64,000 nucleotides of DNA from Cryptomeria japonica. Lineage: Eukaryota > Streptophyta > Pinopsida > Cupressales > Cupressaceae. The stretch is taken from positions 379,090,179-379,154,178 of the forward strand of contig NC_081407.1 of NCBI RefSeq assembly GCF_030272615.1. Direction: 5' to 3'. The notes under the pieces are model-generated. The model did not search any database. It was not told where the DNA came from and saw only the letters and a list, made by a program, of their open reading frames with translations. Made by a program: the position numbers and the translations under genes. Shown in pieces: positions 47,704 through 58,430 of the stretch (its first letter is position 1; every line of letters begins with the position of its first letter).

Positions 47704-49003
47704 CTCAATCATCAGAGTTTGTACAAGGATTCTTTAAAGTTTTCTATGATAGTTTAAGGGAAAGGAACATATGATACAATTGACACTTATTATGGTCAGA
47801 TAATTGCACCACACAATTCAAGAATGCAAGGATGTTTTATTGGTTGACAAGGATGCATATGACAAGCGGTGTACAACATTTTTGGAATTTCACTGAGGCT
47901 GGACATGGTAAGGGAGCTCATGATGGTGTAGGAGCATGTGTGAAAAGATCCCTAGCTAGAGAAGACTTGAAGTATGAAGGTGGTGCTGAGTTGATAGATG
48001 TAGAAACAATTATGCGATGGTGTAAGTCTACTATAGGTCTAGGTAATCCATGCACATCAATGGTTAAAAGATATTTTTGGTTGATCACAAAATCTAACAT
48101 TGAAAACTATCTAGATTGTTGTATAGTTGCAGGATCAAGTGACATGCACTCATTTATGAGTTCAAATTCAAATTCACTAGTAATTTATACGAGACAAATG
48201 GTATGTTTTTTCTCTTCATGCATGTATTGTTTGTGGGAAGAATGTGAATCACAAGAGTGGGTTGACAAATGGTCTTGTAGACTGTTGGATCCCATTGATT
48301 CATATCAAGTTCCCAAAGCACTACAATTGAGCCAGATGGAGACATCAGTGGATTTTGACCATGTATTCGACCTAGTGGATTCAGGTGATTTTTTGACTTA
48401 ATTTTTTTGCAAGTATTCTTTTTGGTTCATTTTGTTGTACATCATACTTTATTTTTGGTATTAATTAACACTTTATAAAATGCAGGTCATGTGTATGAAG
48501 TTGTTGTAGAAGGGAACAATGAAGAAGGAACAAATTACTATTTGTGTCATTATGTTGAGCCAAAAAGAAAATTGACAACCACAATCATTGACGGAGAGGG
48601 TATTGAGTACCCAATAGGGTCTGTTGTCATGATAGGAACATGGCTTCAGAGATACCCTATCAAGAATTGTGATGTTTGGTTGTTTGAGGGCTTTGAAATA
48701 CACACACATATTCTTCATTTCTCTAACCTTGTTGTTGCAACAAATATTCATTTGATGAAGTATCGTGGTAGACCTCATAACAAGATTTTATGGAAAGTTC
48801 ATGAATCTGACCACGAGGCAATACTTGATACAATACAGGTTAAAGTCGATCCTGAAGGCTCACTTGATTCTATGGTTCAGAGTAGAATGATTTTGAGAAT
48901 TTTGTATAAGTCATCGACGAATTGTTCTATATTCATTTTTTGTATATATAAATGCCCATTACTTGGTTTTTACATGTTTAGGGGCATAATTTTATATATT
49001 TAA
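47704..49003 (+). pseudogene. Transposase-like gene 1, C-terminal part
   Basis: Continues the frame of 38462-40097 exactly: the codon split by Copia C closes in phase once one copy of the 5-bp duplication is removed. Two TGA stops lie at 47772 and 47781. Next come WSDNCTTQFKN (a candidate second acidic residue, GAT at 47799) and NFTEAGHGKGAHDGVGACVKR (a candidate Glu at 47895 and the HGK..DG block). An intron of 101 bp with GT/AG ends (48385-48485, phase 1) joins DLVDSG to HVYEVVVEG. The C-terminal domain after it (YPIGSVVMIGTWLQRYP, YRGRPHNKILWKVHESDHE) is unrecognised. The true end may be earlier than 49003, because a possible splice donor follows ACAG at about 48838. Confidence 0.7.
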
Positions 49004-49436
49004 ATGACAATGAGCTGATTTGTACATATGTACATGCCAAATTTTGTATATTAAAATGGCGATGAGCTAAATTGCACATATTGTAATGCCAAATTTTGTA
49101 TAAAAGCCCATGAGATGATTTGCAAGACATTTTTTTGTATAATCAAATAGCTAAGAGCTGATTTGACCATATTTAGAGGCAAATTTTTGAATAATATGTG
49201 ACAATGTTTTTTGACTATTTTGTGTGTCAATGTTTTGTGACTATGTTTTGAGTATATGTGATGTGTCTGAGGTTAATCATGAACATTATTGATTCTTGTA
49301 TAATCATGGAGAATTATTTCAGTCATTATTGGGTCATAGGGGTCCTAGATTAAGACTAGATACAATTTGAGCAAAAATTGTCATTGTTGTCAAAAAAATT
49401 GTCAAAAAAGTTATCAAGCAACTTCTACATTGTGTC
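49004..49436. other. Intergenic, no gene seen
   Basis: AT-rich with loosely repeated phrases (GAGCTGATTTG, CAAATTTTG) every 50-60 bp from 49010 to 49190, suggesting an old short tandem repeat. Confidence 0.45.
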
Positions 49437-51345
49437 GGTAGGGTATGACTCTCGACATTTCGACACTTTGTGATGCATGACAGAGGCATGCCTAGCATAA
49501 AACTGCCCACCCAGATGCACTTGTGACGTTAGTTTGTGCACACGACCAACCGAATCAATTCTAGCCAATCCTGCAACTTTGCATTGCATGCAACTGATGG
49601 TTTTTCTAGCAGACAAAAAAATGCTACCAATTGAAAATGGCTCCAATTCATCAAAAAATGAGATAGAAAATTGTAGAGGAGCCTCACGTGACCCCTCATG
49701 TTTAAACGGATTGACCATATGTATCCTGGCTTTGAAGAAACAGTCCGTCAAATTTTGATAATTTTTTGGACTCAGGGCACTTGAGAGATCACCCCGGTAC
49801 GATATGACTCTCAACGTTCTGACATTTTGGGATGTACAAGAGGAGAATGCATAGTGTAAACCTACCTAGCCGAATGCGCTCATGATGTCGGATTGTGCAC
49901 ACGATGAACAAAATCAATTCTAGCCAATCCTGCAACTTTGCATTGCATGCAACGGACATTTTTGCAGCAGGCGAAAAATGCTACCAATTGAAAATGACTC
50001 CGAGTCGTCAAAAACTGAGATAGGCTATTGTAGAGGAGCCTCACATGATCCCACAGGTTCAAATGGATCGACCATATGTGTCTTGGATTGGAAGAAACAG
50101 TCTATCAAATTTTGATAATTTTTTAGACTCATGGCACTTGAGAGATCGCCCCGGTATAGTATGACTCTCGATGTTCTGACGCTTTAGGATGCATGATAGG
50201 GGCATGCCTAGTGTAAAAATTCCCACCCAGATGCACTCATGATGTTGGTTTTTACACACAACAAGCCAAATCAATTTTAGCCAATCTTGCATCTTTGCAT
50301 TGCATGCAACTGATAGTTTTTGCAGCAAGCAAAAAAAATGTTACCAATTGAAAATGGCTCTGATTCATCAAAAATCAAGATAGTCTATTGTAGAGGAGTG
50401 TCATGTGACCCCATAGGTTCAAACGGATTGAAAATATGTGTCCTGGATTGGAAGAAACAGTCCGTCAAATTTTAACAATTTTTTGGACTCATTACACTTG
50501 AGAGATCACCCCAGTACGGTATGACTCTCGACGTTCTGACATTTTGGGATGCATGATAGGGGAATTCCTAGCATAAAACTTCCCACCCAAACACACTCAT
50601 GATTTCAATTTGTGCACACGACGAACTCAATCAATTCTAGCCAACCTTGCAACTTTGCATTGCATGCAACAGATAGTTTTTGCAGTAGGTGAAAAAATGC
50701 TACTAATTGAAAATAGCTCCAATTTGTCAAAAACTGAGATAGGAAATTGTAGAGGAGCCTCACATGACCCCAAAGGTTCAAACGGATCAACCATATGTGT
50801 CCTGGATTTGAAGAAACGGTCCGTCAAATTTTGACAATTTTTTGGACTTGGGGCACTTGAGAGATCGCACCGGTACGATATGACTCGACGTTCCGATGCT
50901 TTGGGATGCATGACATGGGCATGCCTAGCATAAACCTACCCACCCGAATGCATTCATGATGTCAATTTATGCACACGACAAGCTGAATCAATTATAGCCA
51001 ATCCTGCAACTTTGCATTGCATGCAATTGTTAGTTTTTGCAGCAGGCGAAAAAATGCTACAAATTGAAAATGGCTTTGAGTCGTCAAAAACTAAGATAGC
51101 CCATTGTAGAGGAGCATCATGTGACCCCACGAGTTCAAATGAATTGACCATATGTATCCTGGATTTGAAGAAACAGTTTGTCAAATTTTGATAATTTTTT
51201 GGACTCATGGCACTTGCAAGATCGCCTCGATACGGTATGACTCTTGATGTTTTGATGCTTTGGGATGCACGATAGGGGCATGCCTAGTGTAAACCTGCCC
51301 ACCCAGATGCGCTCGTGACACTGGTTTGTGCACATGACGAACAAA
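49437..51345. repeat. ~358-bp tandem satellite-like array, ~5.3 copies
   Basis: The phrase TATGACTCTCGACGTTCTGA and its variants recur near 49444, 49804, 50159, 50519, 50878 and 51235, about 355-360 bp apart. Each unit also has TTTGCATTGCATGCAA, GAAAATGGCTCC and GAAACAGTCCGTCAAATTTT in the same order. Units differ at about 10-15% of sites. It lies between the two convergent genes. Repeated short frames on both strands are by-products of the array. Confidence 0.93.
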
Positions 51346-51890
51346 ATTTGACCATTGCGAGCGTGAGGGTGCTCTCACACCAAACACATATTGTTGTTTA
51401 TATTCATATTGTCGATTTTTGTTGTTTATAATCATATTATTGACTACATATGAAAATATTAATTTAAATTTATAAAAGGGCAGCCTTAAAATACAACGAA
51501 TACACAATAATGAACTAAATACAAGGAGTTTTGTAAGGTTAATTCAATATTTTAGAAACTTTATCAAATCATATTCCACGATTGCAATGTTTTATATCAT
51601 ATATTTTTGTTGTTTATATTCATATTGTTGATTACATAAGCAAATGATCAATTAAATTTATAAAAGGACAACCACACAATACAACGAATATAAAATGAAC
51701 TCAGTATACATTTATTGGATCAAATATCGATATTTATATATATATATATATATAAAAGGCATGTCTGCCAAGTCAATACAAGTATTACAAAAATGTGGCA
51801 TATGCCATGTCCAAATCGATATACAATAAAAATGTAGAATATATCTACATGTATTGGTCATTCTATGACCAAAACTAACACTATATGATC
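51346..51890. other. Spacer between satellite and gene 2
   Basis: AT-rich. Two similar segments (TTGTTGTTTATATTCATATTG at about 51390 and 51608) suggest a ~220-bp duplication. A (TA)n run lies at 51735-51753. No gene seen. Confidence 0.45.
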
Positions 51891-54496
51891 CTAAACTTGC
51901 AGTGGATCATCAAAATCAAGCCTCTTCGATGCAATACACGACTTTGTAGATGGCTGCAAAACCACAATTCAAAAGCCAAGTTAGAATTCTTTTGTAGAAA
52001 ATAGTTCACAATTAACAACATAACTATGAATTTAACTATACTTCCTTTGCAATTGAAATGTAGATTACCTCATTGGCTAATCTAGGAGCTAATGTCTTCT
52101 CTCTCCTCTCCTTGTCACTCTTAGGAGTTTTCTTGAAGACATACTTAAATGGATTAACGTTATGGCCATACCACAAAGGGGTCTATTATAGATTAAATGT
52201 ACAATTAATACAATGTACTAACATAAATATATCAAAAACACTTAAAAGGTATAATATAGAGAACAATGATGTACTTGTACCTGAGCTGCTTCTCCAATGG
52301 ATTGAGGATGGCTCACCATCGATGGAGAAACTGTCGCTATTACCTATACAAAAAATGTTCAAAGATTAAATACAATTAATATAATGATAAGTATTGTAGG
52401 TTAAAAACAATTAATTTAACATATCAAACAAAAGTGTACCGAATCCAGAGATGCTTCTCTAGTGCATGGAGGAGGGTTCGCCATTGATGAAATAGGTATG
52501 GATATTTCCTATATGAAAAAATTATAAGATTATAATATATCACAAGTTCACATGTACGCGTGCATATAATCATGAAATCAAGAAAATACAGTAGAGATAA
52601 ATACCTCTACCCTCTCTTGATCCATGGGCGAATCAAGTGCATTCAACAAATCAACATAGCTCAATGGCTGCTATACATGTAAAATAGACAAAAAACACTA
52701 ATCAATCTACAAACCCCAACTAATACTTGATTTCAACATTTTCAAACAATTGTACAACTAAAAATGTGTTCAATTACTTTCTTCCCACGTTTTGGCGTCT
52801 TTGAGGAATTCTTTTTCTTAGGACGAGCCCTAGATGCGGAGGGGGTACCCTAAAAAAACAAACTTAACATGAGATATTAGTACAGAAAATAAATTAAACA
52901 TAATTTTAAAAATCTAAAATGAAATGACTTTCATATTCCATCAAAACAACACATAAAAAGGGTTGTACAAAATATGATACCTTATAGCCTTGTAGGCTAA
53001 AATCGATCACTGAGAGTGTGATGTCATCAATCTAGGACATTTTGTCCCTTGTCAACATCTACAAACCAAAAATTGGAGCAAGCATTAAAGACAGTTAGTA
53101 TATCTTGTATTTTTTTGAATTCAAAGTGTACTATTATATTGTAACATGTTACAAAATTTATACCTCAGGCATTGAAGTTGTAGTTGTAGTAACTAGGGGA
53201 GGAGTATGGGATACCGTTGCCGCATCCTGAAATGCATATTATTTGTCTCAATTTAAATCGATTTATAAATGAAAATTCATTTATGTAATTAAAAATTTAA
53301 AATGACTGATAAATAAAATGCTATGAATTCAAATCAACACACTTATGTTTGTCTCTCATGGACAAACACCATATCCATCAACTCATCTGTCAGTGTGAAA
53401 TCCTCGGCTGTGTAGGCTTGACATCTTCTCTCGCAAATCGTGCATAGATGAGATGTGGATCCATCTGCATTGGCTGCATCATCTATCCTCGAGCATATCC
53501 TCGAGCAACTGACACACATATGTTGGATGGGCTCTTTGTCGCCACCTGGAGCAACTAATGGCTCATCATCCAATACAATAGGGTGTGCTAACGACGTCCC
53601 ATTCTGGATGATGGCAGGTCAATCAATGTTGTGGCTACCTGAAGAGTCTATAGCTCCATTGACTCTTCAATCTCTACTTGGACAACCTGATGCACCTTGG
53701 GTTTGGGTGCTAGGGGGTGGCGACTCTCCGCAGGTAATCACCTATGGGCTCTAGGTCTATCTTGGGCAGAGCCACCAGCTCTACCATGGAACTCTCTCAT
53801 GTCAAAATAGTTTGGGTGCACATTGAGCACAAACTCACAATATACTTTTCTCTAAAATATAATGGCACCTCATAATTATTACAAGGTGGATCATCAAAAA
53901 CCATCCACCACCTCTTCGAAAAAATATTCTTCATCTGCATATTGGCATACCAATGCATGGGAAACATCTTTGCATTAAAAGGTAATGACTGACCAAATTT
54001 GGGATCAACGAAAAAGGGCACATATTTGTTGTTTACTAATATTTCTATTTTTTACTCCCTCGTATGATAGCCCATCAGCATAGAATTGATGACACCTATC
54101 CCTAAAGCTTCCCCATTTGGTAATTTGTGTGGAAACAACTATGGCACCACTAGCTAATGTTTCTAGGCTAGTGGCGAGGGATTTATGATGCTCAAGTTCA
54201 GATGTTTTCAATTTAACAATTAGTCTATTGATTTTAGACATATTTTATTCTAATTGATTAATTAATTGCTCCTGTGTTTTAGGTGTGTGGTCAAAAGGAG
54301 GAATTGGGGGTGTATCTTGTGGGTTTTCAGGAGGTGCATTTCGTTGTTCTTGTTGTGGATTAGAAAAATCTAGTTTTTGAAACAAAAAATTAAAAAAACC
54401 TAATCAAAACTAAAATGAAATTAAATTCAAAATGTAAAACAAATCGAACAAACAAGAAAGAAAGACAAAAATAAACAAAAACTAACCTTGATCCAT
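51891..54496 (-). pseudogene. Gene 2 of the transposon: multi-exon, unrecognised, broken
   Basis: About ten exons on the minus strand with good GT/AG borders. Exon 1 is ten bases (54487-54496, ATGGATCAAG then GTTAGT). Exon 2 begins at 54369 after ...CTAG and joins in frame to give MDQDFSNPQQEQ followed by a Pro-rich run. Its body reads SLATSLETLASGAIVVSTQ, VDPKFGQSLPFNAKMF and IFSKRWWMVFDDPP, and a Cys-rich block CVSCSRIC...CTICERRC near 53430-53510. Small exons follow, for example 53164-53226 (DAATVSHTPPL), a basic exon RPKKKNSSKTPKRGKK near 52790-52830, two similar exons near 52445-52505 and 52285-52345, 52069-52182, and a last exon 51891-51953 ending LDFDDPLQV. A stop near 54244, frameshifts near 54020 and 52100, and others break it. 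Function unknown; the position suggests an accessory protein. Confidence 0.6.
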
Positions 54497-54599
54497 AGTG
54501 TCTAGGGGAGAAATATAGCACCCCATTCGCAGTTTAGGAGAGAAAATGAAGAAAAACAAACTAAAAACGTGCTATTCACGGGAAAATAAGACCTAGTTT

Positions 54600-54760
54600 T
54601 TTTTAAAAACTTTTTTTGACAGGCATCGCATACGTGGTTCTTTTGGGATTATCATTTTCCTATAAGTAGCACATATGCGCTACCTTCTCTAGGCTCGGGA
54701 ACAACAAGCCTAAGTACGTATGTGGTCATTTCAAATTTTAGAACCGCATACGTGCTGCTT
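54600..54760. repeat. Right subterminal motif cluster
   Basis: Four near-palindromic motifs: ATCGCATACGTGGT (54625), TAGCACATATGCGCTA (54667), AAGTACGTATGTGGT (54712) and CCGCATACGTGCTG (54744). They resemble those near the left end (28965-29038, 31263, 31353, 31453). Such clusters near both ends are common transposase-binding regions. Confidence 0.55.
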
Positions 54761-54790
54761 GTTTTTCCATGTATTTTTTGGGTGGTGTCC

Positions 54791-54823
54791 ACTTTTCTGA
54801 CCAACATCTTTGTGCACATACCC
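54791..54823 (-). repeat. Right terminal inverted repeat, inner transposon
   Basis: Minus strand GGGTATGTGCACAAAGATG then TTGGTCAGAAAAG. Pairs with 28209-28240. Confidence 0.75.
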
Positions 54824-55163
54824 CTCTCTCTCACTTAAGTCTCTCCCTCAAACCATTCCTCTCTCTCTCTCTCTCCCTCTCTCTGTCTTTGTCTCTGTCT
54901 TTATCTTCCCCACCTCTCTCTCTCTCTCTCTCTTCCTCTTGGGATCTCTCTATCATTGTTATATTTCTTTATTTCCATCAACCACTCCCTCTCTCTCTCT
55001 CTCTCCCTAGTATTTGCCTTTCTTTTCATCAACCATAAAGAGGGAGAAAGAGAGAGGGGTGAAGAGAGGGAGGGATGCAGAGAGTGAGAAAGAGAGAGAG
55101 AGAGAGGGAGGAAGGTGGGGGTTGAGGGAGAGACTAGAGGGAGAGAAATCCTAAGTGTAGGAG

Positions 55164-55219
<56 letters not shown>
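54824..55219. repeat. CT tract followed by GA tract
   Basis: 54824-55015 is CT-rich and 55037-55219 is GA-rich, ending with a pure (GA)n run of about 55 bp. The two halves are nearly complementary and could fold into a long hairpin. CCATCAACC phrases are shared with the left CT array, supporting common origin in the outer element. Confidence 0.88.
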
Positions 55220-55223
<4 letters not shown>

Positions 55224-55342
55224 TGATAGAGCATGCTAAAATTACTGAAATTTGATTGTCTGAAAATTATGTAAATACTCTAAAAACTAGAATTTGCATT
55301 ATAATTCCTAGAGATTTGAAACCACTCTCAAACATCCTGACA

Positions 55343-55430
55343 ATATATACATAAAATATAACATTTAAGTATAAGAAAAAGACAAATAGGAATGTGACTT
55401 ATAGTTAAATGTTATATTTTATGTATATAT
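55343..55430. repeat. Short hairpin with 31-bp arms
   Basis: Arms 55343-55373 and 55400-55430 are reverse complements (core ATAAAATATAACATTTAA) with one mismatch and a 26-bp loop. AT-rich. Lies in the right part of the outer element. Confidence 0.9.
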
Positions 55431-55648
55431 TCGAAGATAGAGAGAGAAAGAGAAAGACAAATTTATAGTTTCCAAAATGAAAATGCACTTATCATTATGC
55501 AAAGCCATTTGGTGCTTGCCCTATTTGGCACTCACCCTATTTGGTGTACGCCAAACAGAAATGGCATGACCAAACCTTAGGTTCAGCATGCCAACCCTAT
55601 TTAGTGTGCACCATAAGGCCTGACGAGGGGCCAAAAAGTTTTTGTCAC

Positions 55649-55680
55649 TTTTTTGGTTCCCCATCTTTATGCACTTACCC
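55649..55680 (-). repeat. Right terminal inverted repeat, outer element
   Basis: Minus strand GGGTAAGTGCATAAAGATG then GGGAACCAAAAA. Followed by the TTAT duplication at 55681-55684. Confidence 0.8.
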
Positions 55681-56040
55681 TTATGTACATTCTTCTAAGA
55701 AAGACTCTTAAAAGGCATTAAAATTTAACGGATACAAGGTTAATCAAGTTCATTCCAAAAATTGAAAGGAAAACAAATATTATGAATAATGTATTTTTAA
55801 AATTAAAGTATGATATGATAGAGTATCCACCTATAAGTAGAACGGTGCCTTGATACAAATGTGTGGTGTTGATGGGTTTTTTAATAAAAGAAACTTATGT
55901 AGAATGAACAACACTCTATTTATCCTAAACAATGTGATCAATCCAAATAATCAATCAACTCCAAAGCACCTTCAATGTTGGGTCTTAGAAATCTAATTCC
56001 CATGTGGTCTTAGTGTTCAAGTTCTCATCATGGTCCATAC

Positions 56041-56349
56041 TGTTAGAGTAAAGTAATTAATTAACTTTGCTCTCCTCTTAAGATTTCTCTTTATGCATAC
56101 ATTAGTCATTTAATTTAATTATTAAATGCACACACTTTAGGGTTAGGTTTTCCTTTTGGTGTTGATCTCCTTTATAAGGATTGATCTCTTGTATTATTCA
56201 CATTCTTGATTCATTTTTTCTCTGATATACATCTTTTCTCTTTGTCAGAGCCAAAACCCTTATATTCGTTCTCTCTCTTTCTCTGTGACAGGTTTCTTGC
56301 ATGCAGGTTTCTTTTGGGTTCTGTGGATTTGTATTTCTCAAATCCTACA
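56041..56349 (+). repeat. Element D 5' LTR
   Basis: 309-bp LTR. A TATA-like CTTTATAAGG lies at about 56169-56178, a plausible promoter for the element's transcript. Confidence 0.93.
56169..56178 (+). promoter_or_regulatory. Possible TATA box of element D
   Basis: CTTTATAAGG in the 5' LTR, repeated in the 3' LTR near 61869. Position within the LTR is suitable for start of the genomic RNA. Inferred from sequence only. Confidence 0.45.
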
Positions 56350-56361
56350 TGGTATCAGAGC
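56350..56361 (+). other. Element D primer-binding site
   Basis: TGGTATCAGAGC, exact plant initiator Met-tRNA complement, directly after the LTR. Confidence 0.95.
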
Positions 56362-57481
56362 TGGATCTGCTATAGCTTGTTCAGACTTTTGAAAGATTTT
56401 GAGATCCAGGTTTTGGTTGCATCAGATCTGTGTTTGTCTTCTGTTTTTTTATTTTGGAATAGGGGTATTTTTTTCGGTGCACTTTGAGCTCAAACGGACC
56501 TCACCGTTGAGCTCGTAGCACCCAAAAACCCCTATTTCCATATAAAATTCGTCCGATTTGGACACAGTTGCACCAGGAGGCAAATTTTTTTTAGCCCCAA
56601 GACCGTACGGCCCTAGGGCACGAAAATCGAGGTGAAAAATAAAAATAAAAATCACAATTTTTGTTTCCACCGGGCGCAGCCCTTTTTGGAGGCATGCGCA
56701 GCCCGGCGGCCACCACCGGCCGCGGCCCGGTCTCCACCACCACGCCACCGGCGAAAACCGCCGCCCCCTGCGCCGCCACTTCACAGCCTGCGCGCTGCCA
56801 GTGCCCAGCCATCGCGCCGCCCGCCGCCACAGCGCCGCCCCCGCGCCGTAGCCCCCTTGCGCCCGCCCCTGGTCGCCCAGAGGACCAGGGGCTTATTTTT
56901 TTAAGCCCTTGAGGGCTTAAAGGCCCATCTGGGTCCCTTTAGGAGCAGTTTTACAAAATCGGGCATAACTTGGGCGTCCGATCTCCGTTTTTCAAAAATG
57001 AATAGGCATTGGAAAGCTGGTTCCGAGCCCGATCTAATTGATGCAGGTCTTTTTCTCTGATTTTGCCGTTTTGCAGTGTGTTTTTCTAGTCAAAGTCAGA
57101 ACAAGTTTTTTGCACTCCAGGAGCCATATCTTTTACATATGGACTCCGTTTTTCGAAAGCGAATAGGCGTCGGAAAGGTGGTTCTGTGCTCTTTCTAGAT
57201 CTATAGTCTATTTCATCAGAAAATTATTTAGGTGCTCCAAATTTTGTCTCAACCTGTTATTGTTTTCTATCATTTTCTGGCTTTCAGTTTGTACTGGGGA
57301 TTAGTTTTTTGCATTGTGGGGGGGTGTTTTCTCTTGCTTTCTGTTATTTACATCAGAAAATCAGAATTTACAAACACCAATACAAAAAAAAATCAAACCC
57401 CCTTCTGCATCTTCTGTCTAGTTCTGAAAGACCACTTAATAATAATTAAAAATTCAAAGCAGTTGAGGCACAGTTCACAGG
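56362..57481 (+). other. Element D leader with GC-rich island and internal repeats
   Basis: 1.1-kb untranslated leader. 56670-56890 is very GC-rich (Pro/Ala-type codons in all frames), in contrast to everything around it. A phrase around CTCCGTTTTTC...GAATAGGC...GGAAAG...GGTTC occurs twice (about 56960-57028 and 57121-57190). Open frames here (for example 56591-56912) are composition artefacts. Confidence 0.7.
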
Positions 57482-58430
57482 ATAGCAGACAGACCTATTG
57501 AATCTCTCACACCGCATAATTACCACACTTGGAAGGGTCGCATGATGACTCTTCTCCAGTCAAAAGGGTTATGGTCCTGTTTGGATGAGGTTCAGCCTCA
57601 GTTGACACGTCCTTTTGAGATTATGCAGCACAGGAACAATATGGATCAGGTTATGGGATTGATGGCTTTACACATTTCCGACAGTCTCCAGTTTCATCTT
57701 GAGGGTTGTATCACTCCTCGAGCCATTGGACCAAGTTTGAGGGACTTTTTGGTACTGTCAACGAGTTCAGAGTTTTGCAGCTTGAGGCAGAGTTAACTTC
57801 CTTGATACCTGATTCATTTCCTTCTATTGAGGACTTTCTGATGAAGTTCAAACAACAAAGATCTATCTTGCAGGGCTGTGGTAAGACTAAGACTGATACA
57901 GAGTGCATTTTCCTGATTCTCTCCAAGCTTCGGGGTCCATTTCAGATCTTCTCTTCGACCTTCTATTCCACCATGGATGCCTTGGGTGCTCACCATGTCA
58001 TGCCTTCTTTTGAGGTCTTTTGTGATCGTCTGACTCGTGAGCAAGCTAAGCTTAAGCAGTTGGATTCCCTTTCAAGTTCACAGAACCAAGCATTGGTAGC
58101 CCAGTCCTCCAAAGGAAAACAGAAGCAGAAACCGAAGCCTAAGAAAGATTCAGAGGCTAGTGAGAATCCCTCCAAGCCACCACCTAAGTTTGATTCAAAA
58201 CCACAGTCCAATTCTAAACAGGGCAAATCTTCAAAGTCTGGTGAGCCTTCCTCCAAGACTAAGAAGAAATCAGGTGATCCTTGCAGTTTTTGTGGCAAAG
58301 AAGGACATCCCGTTTCCAGGTGTTGGAAACGTTTAGAGGCTTTGGAGGAAGCCATGCAGCAGCATAATATCAGTGCACCACAACCTCCTTCACAGCCCAC
58401 AGGGAAAGGTCATGCTCTTTCTGCACAAGC
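57482..58430 (+). pseudogene. gag: Element D gag
   Basis: Begins in frame at 57482, where the expected start ATG reads ATA (then ADRPIESLTPHNYHTWKGR). The gag domain continues (LWSCLDEV, MDQVMGLMALHISDS) to a one-base frameshift near 57710-57730, then FEGLFGTVNEFRVLQLEAEL in the new frame. Then comes ILSKLRGPFQIFSSTFY, a Lys/Ser-rich linker and the CCHC knuckle CSFCGKEGHPVSRC at about 58278-58325. Homologous to element B gag. Lost start plus frameshift means no normal product. Confidence 0.88.

Noticed and set aside
49425-51507. Many similar small proteins on both strands in the satellite
   Set aside because: They repeat because the DNA repeats; frames are not conserved between units.
56591-56912. 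Ala/Pro/Arg-rich open frames in the element D leader
   Set aside because: Open on both strands because of extreme GC content; no start context or homology.
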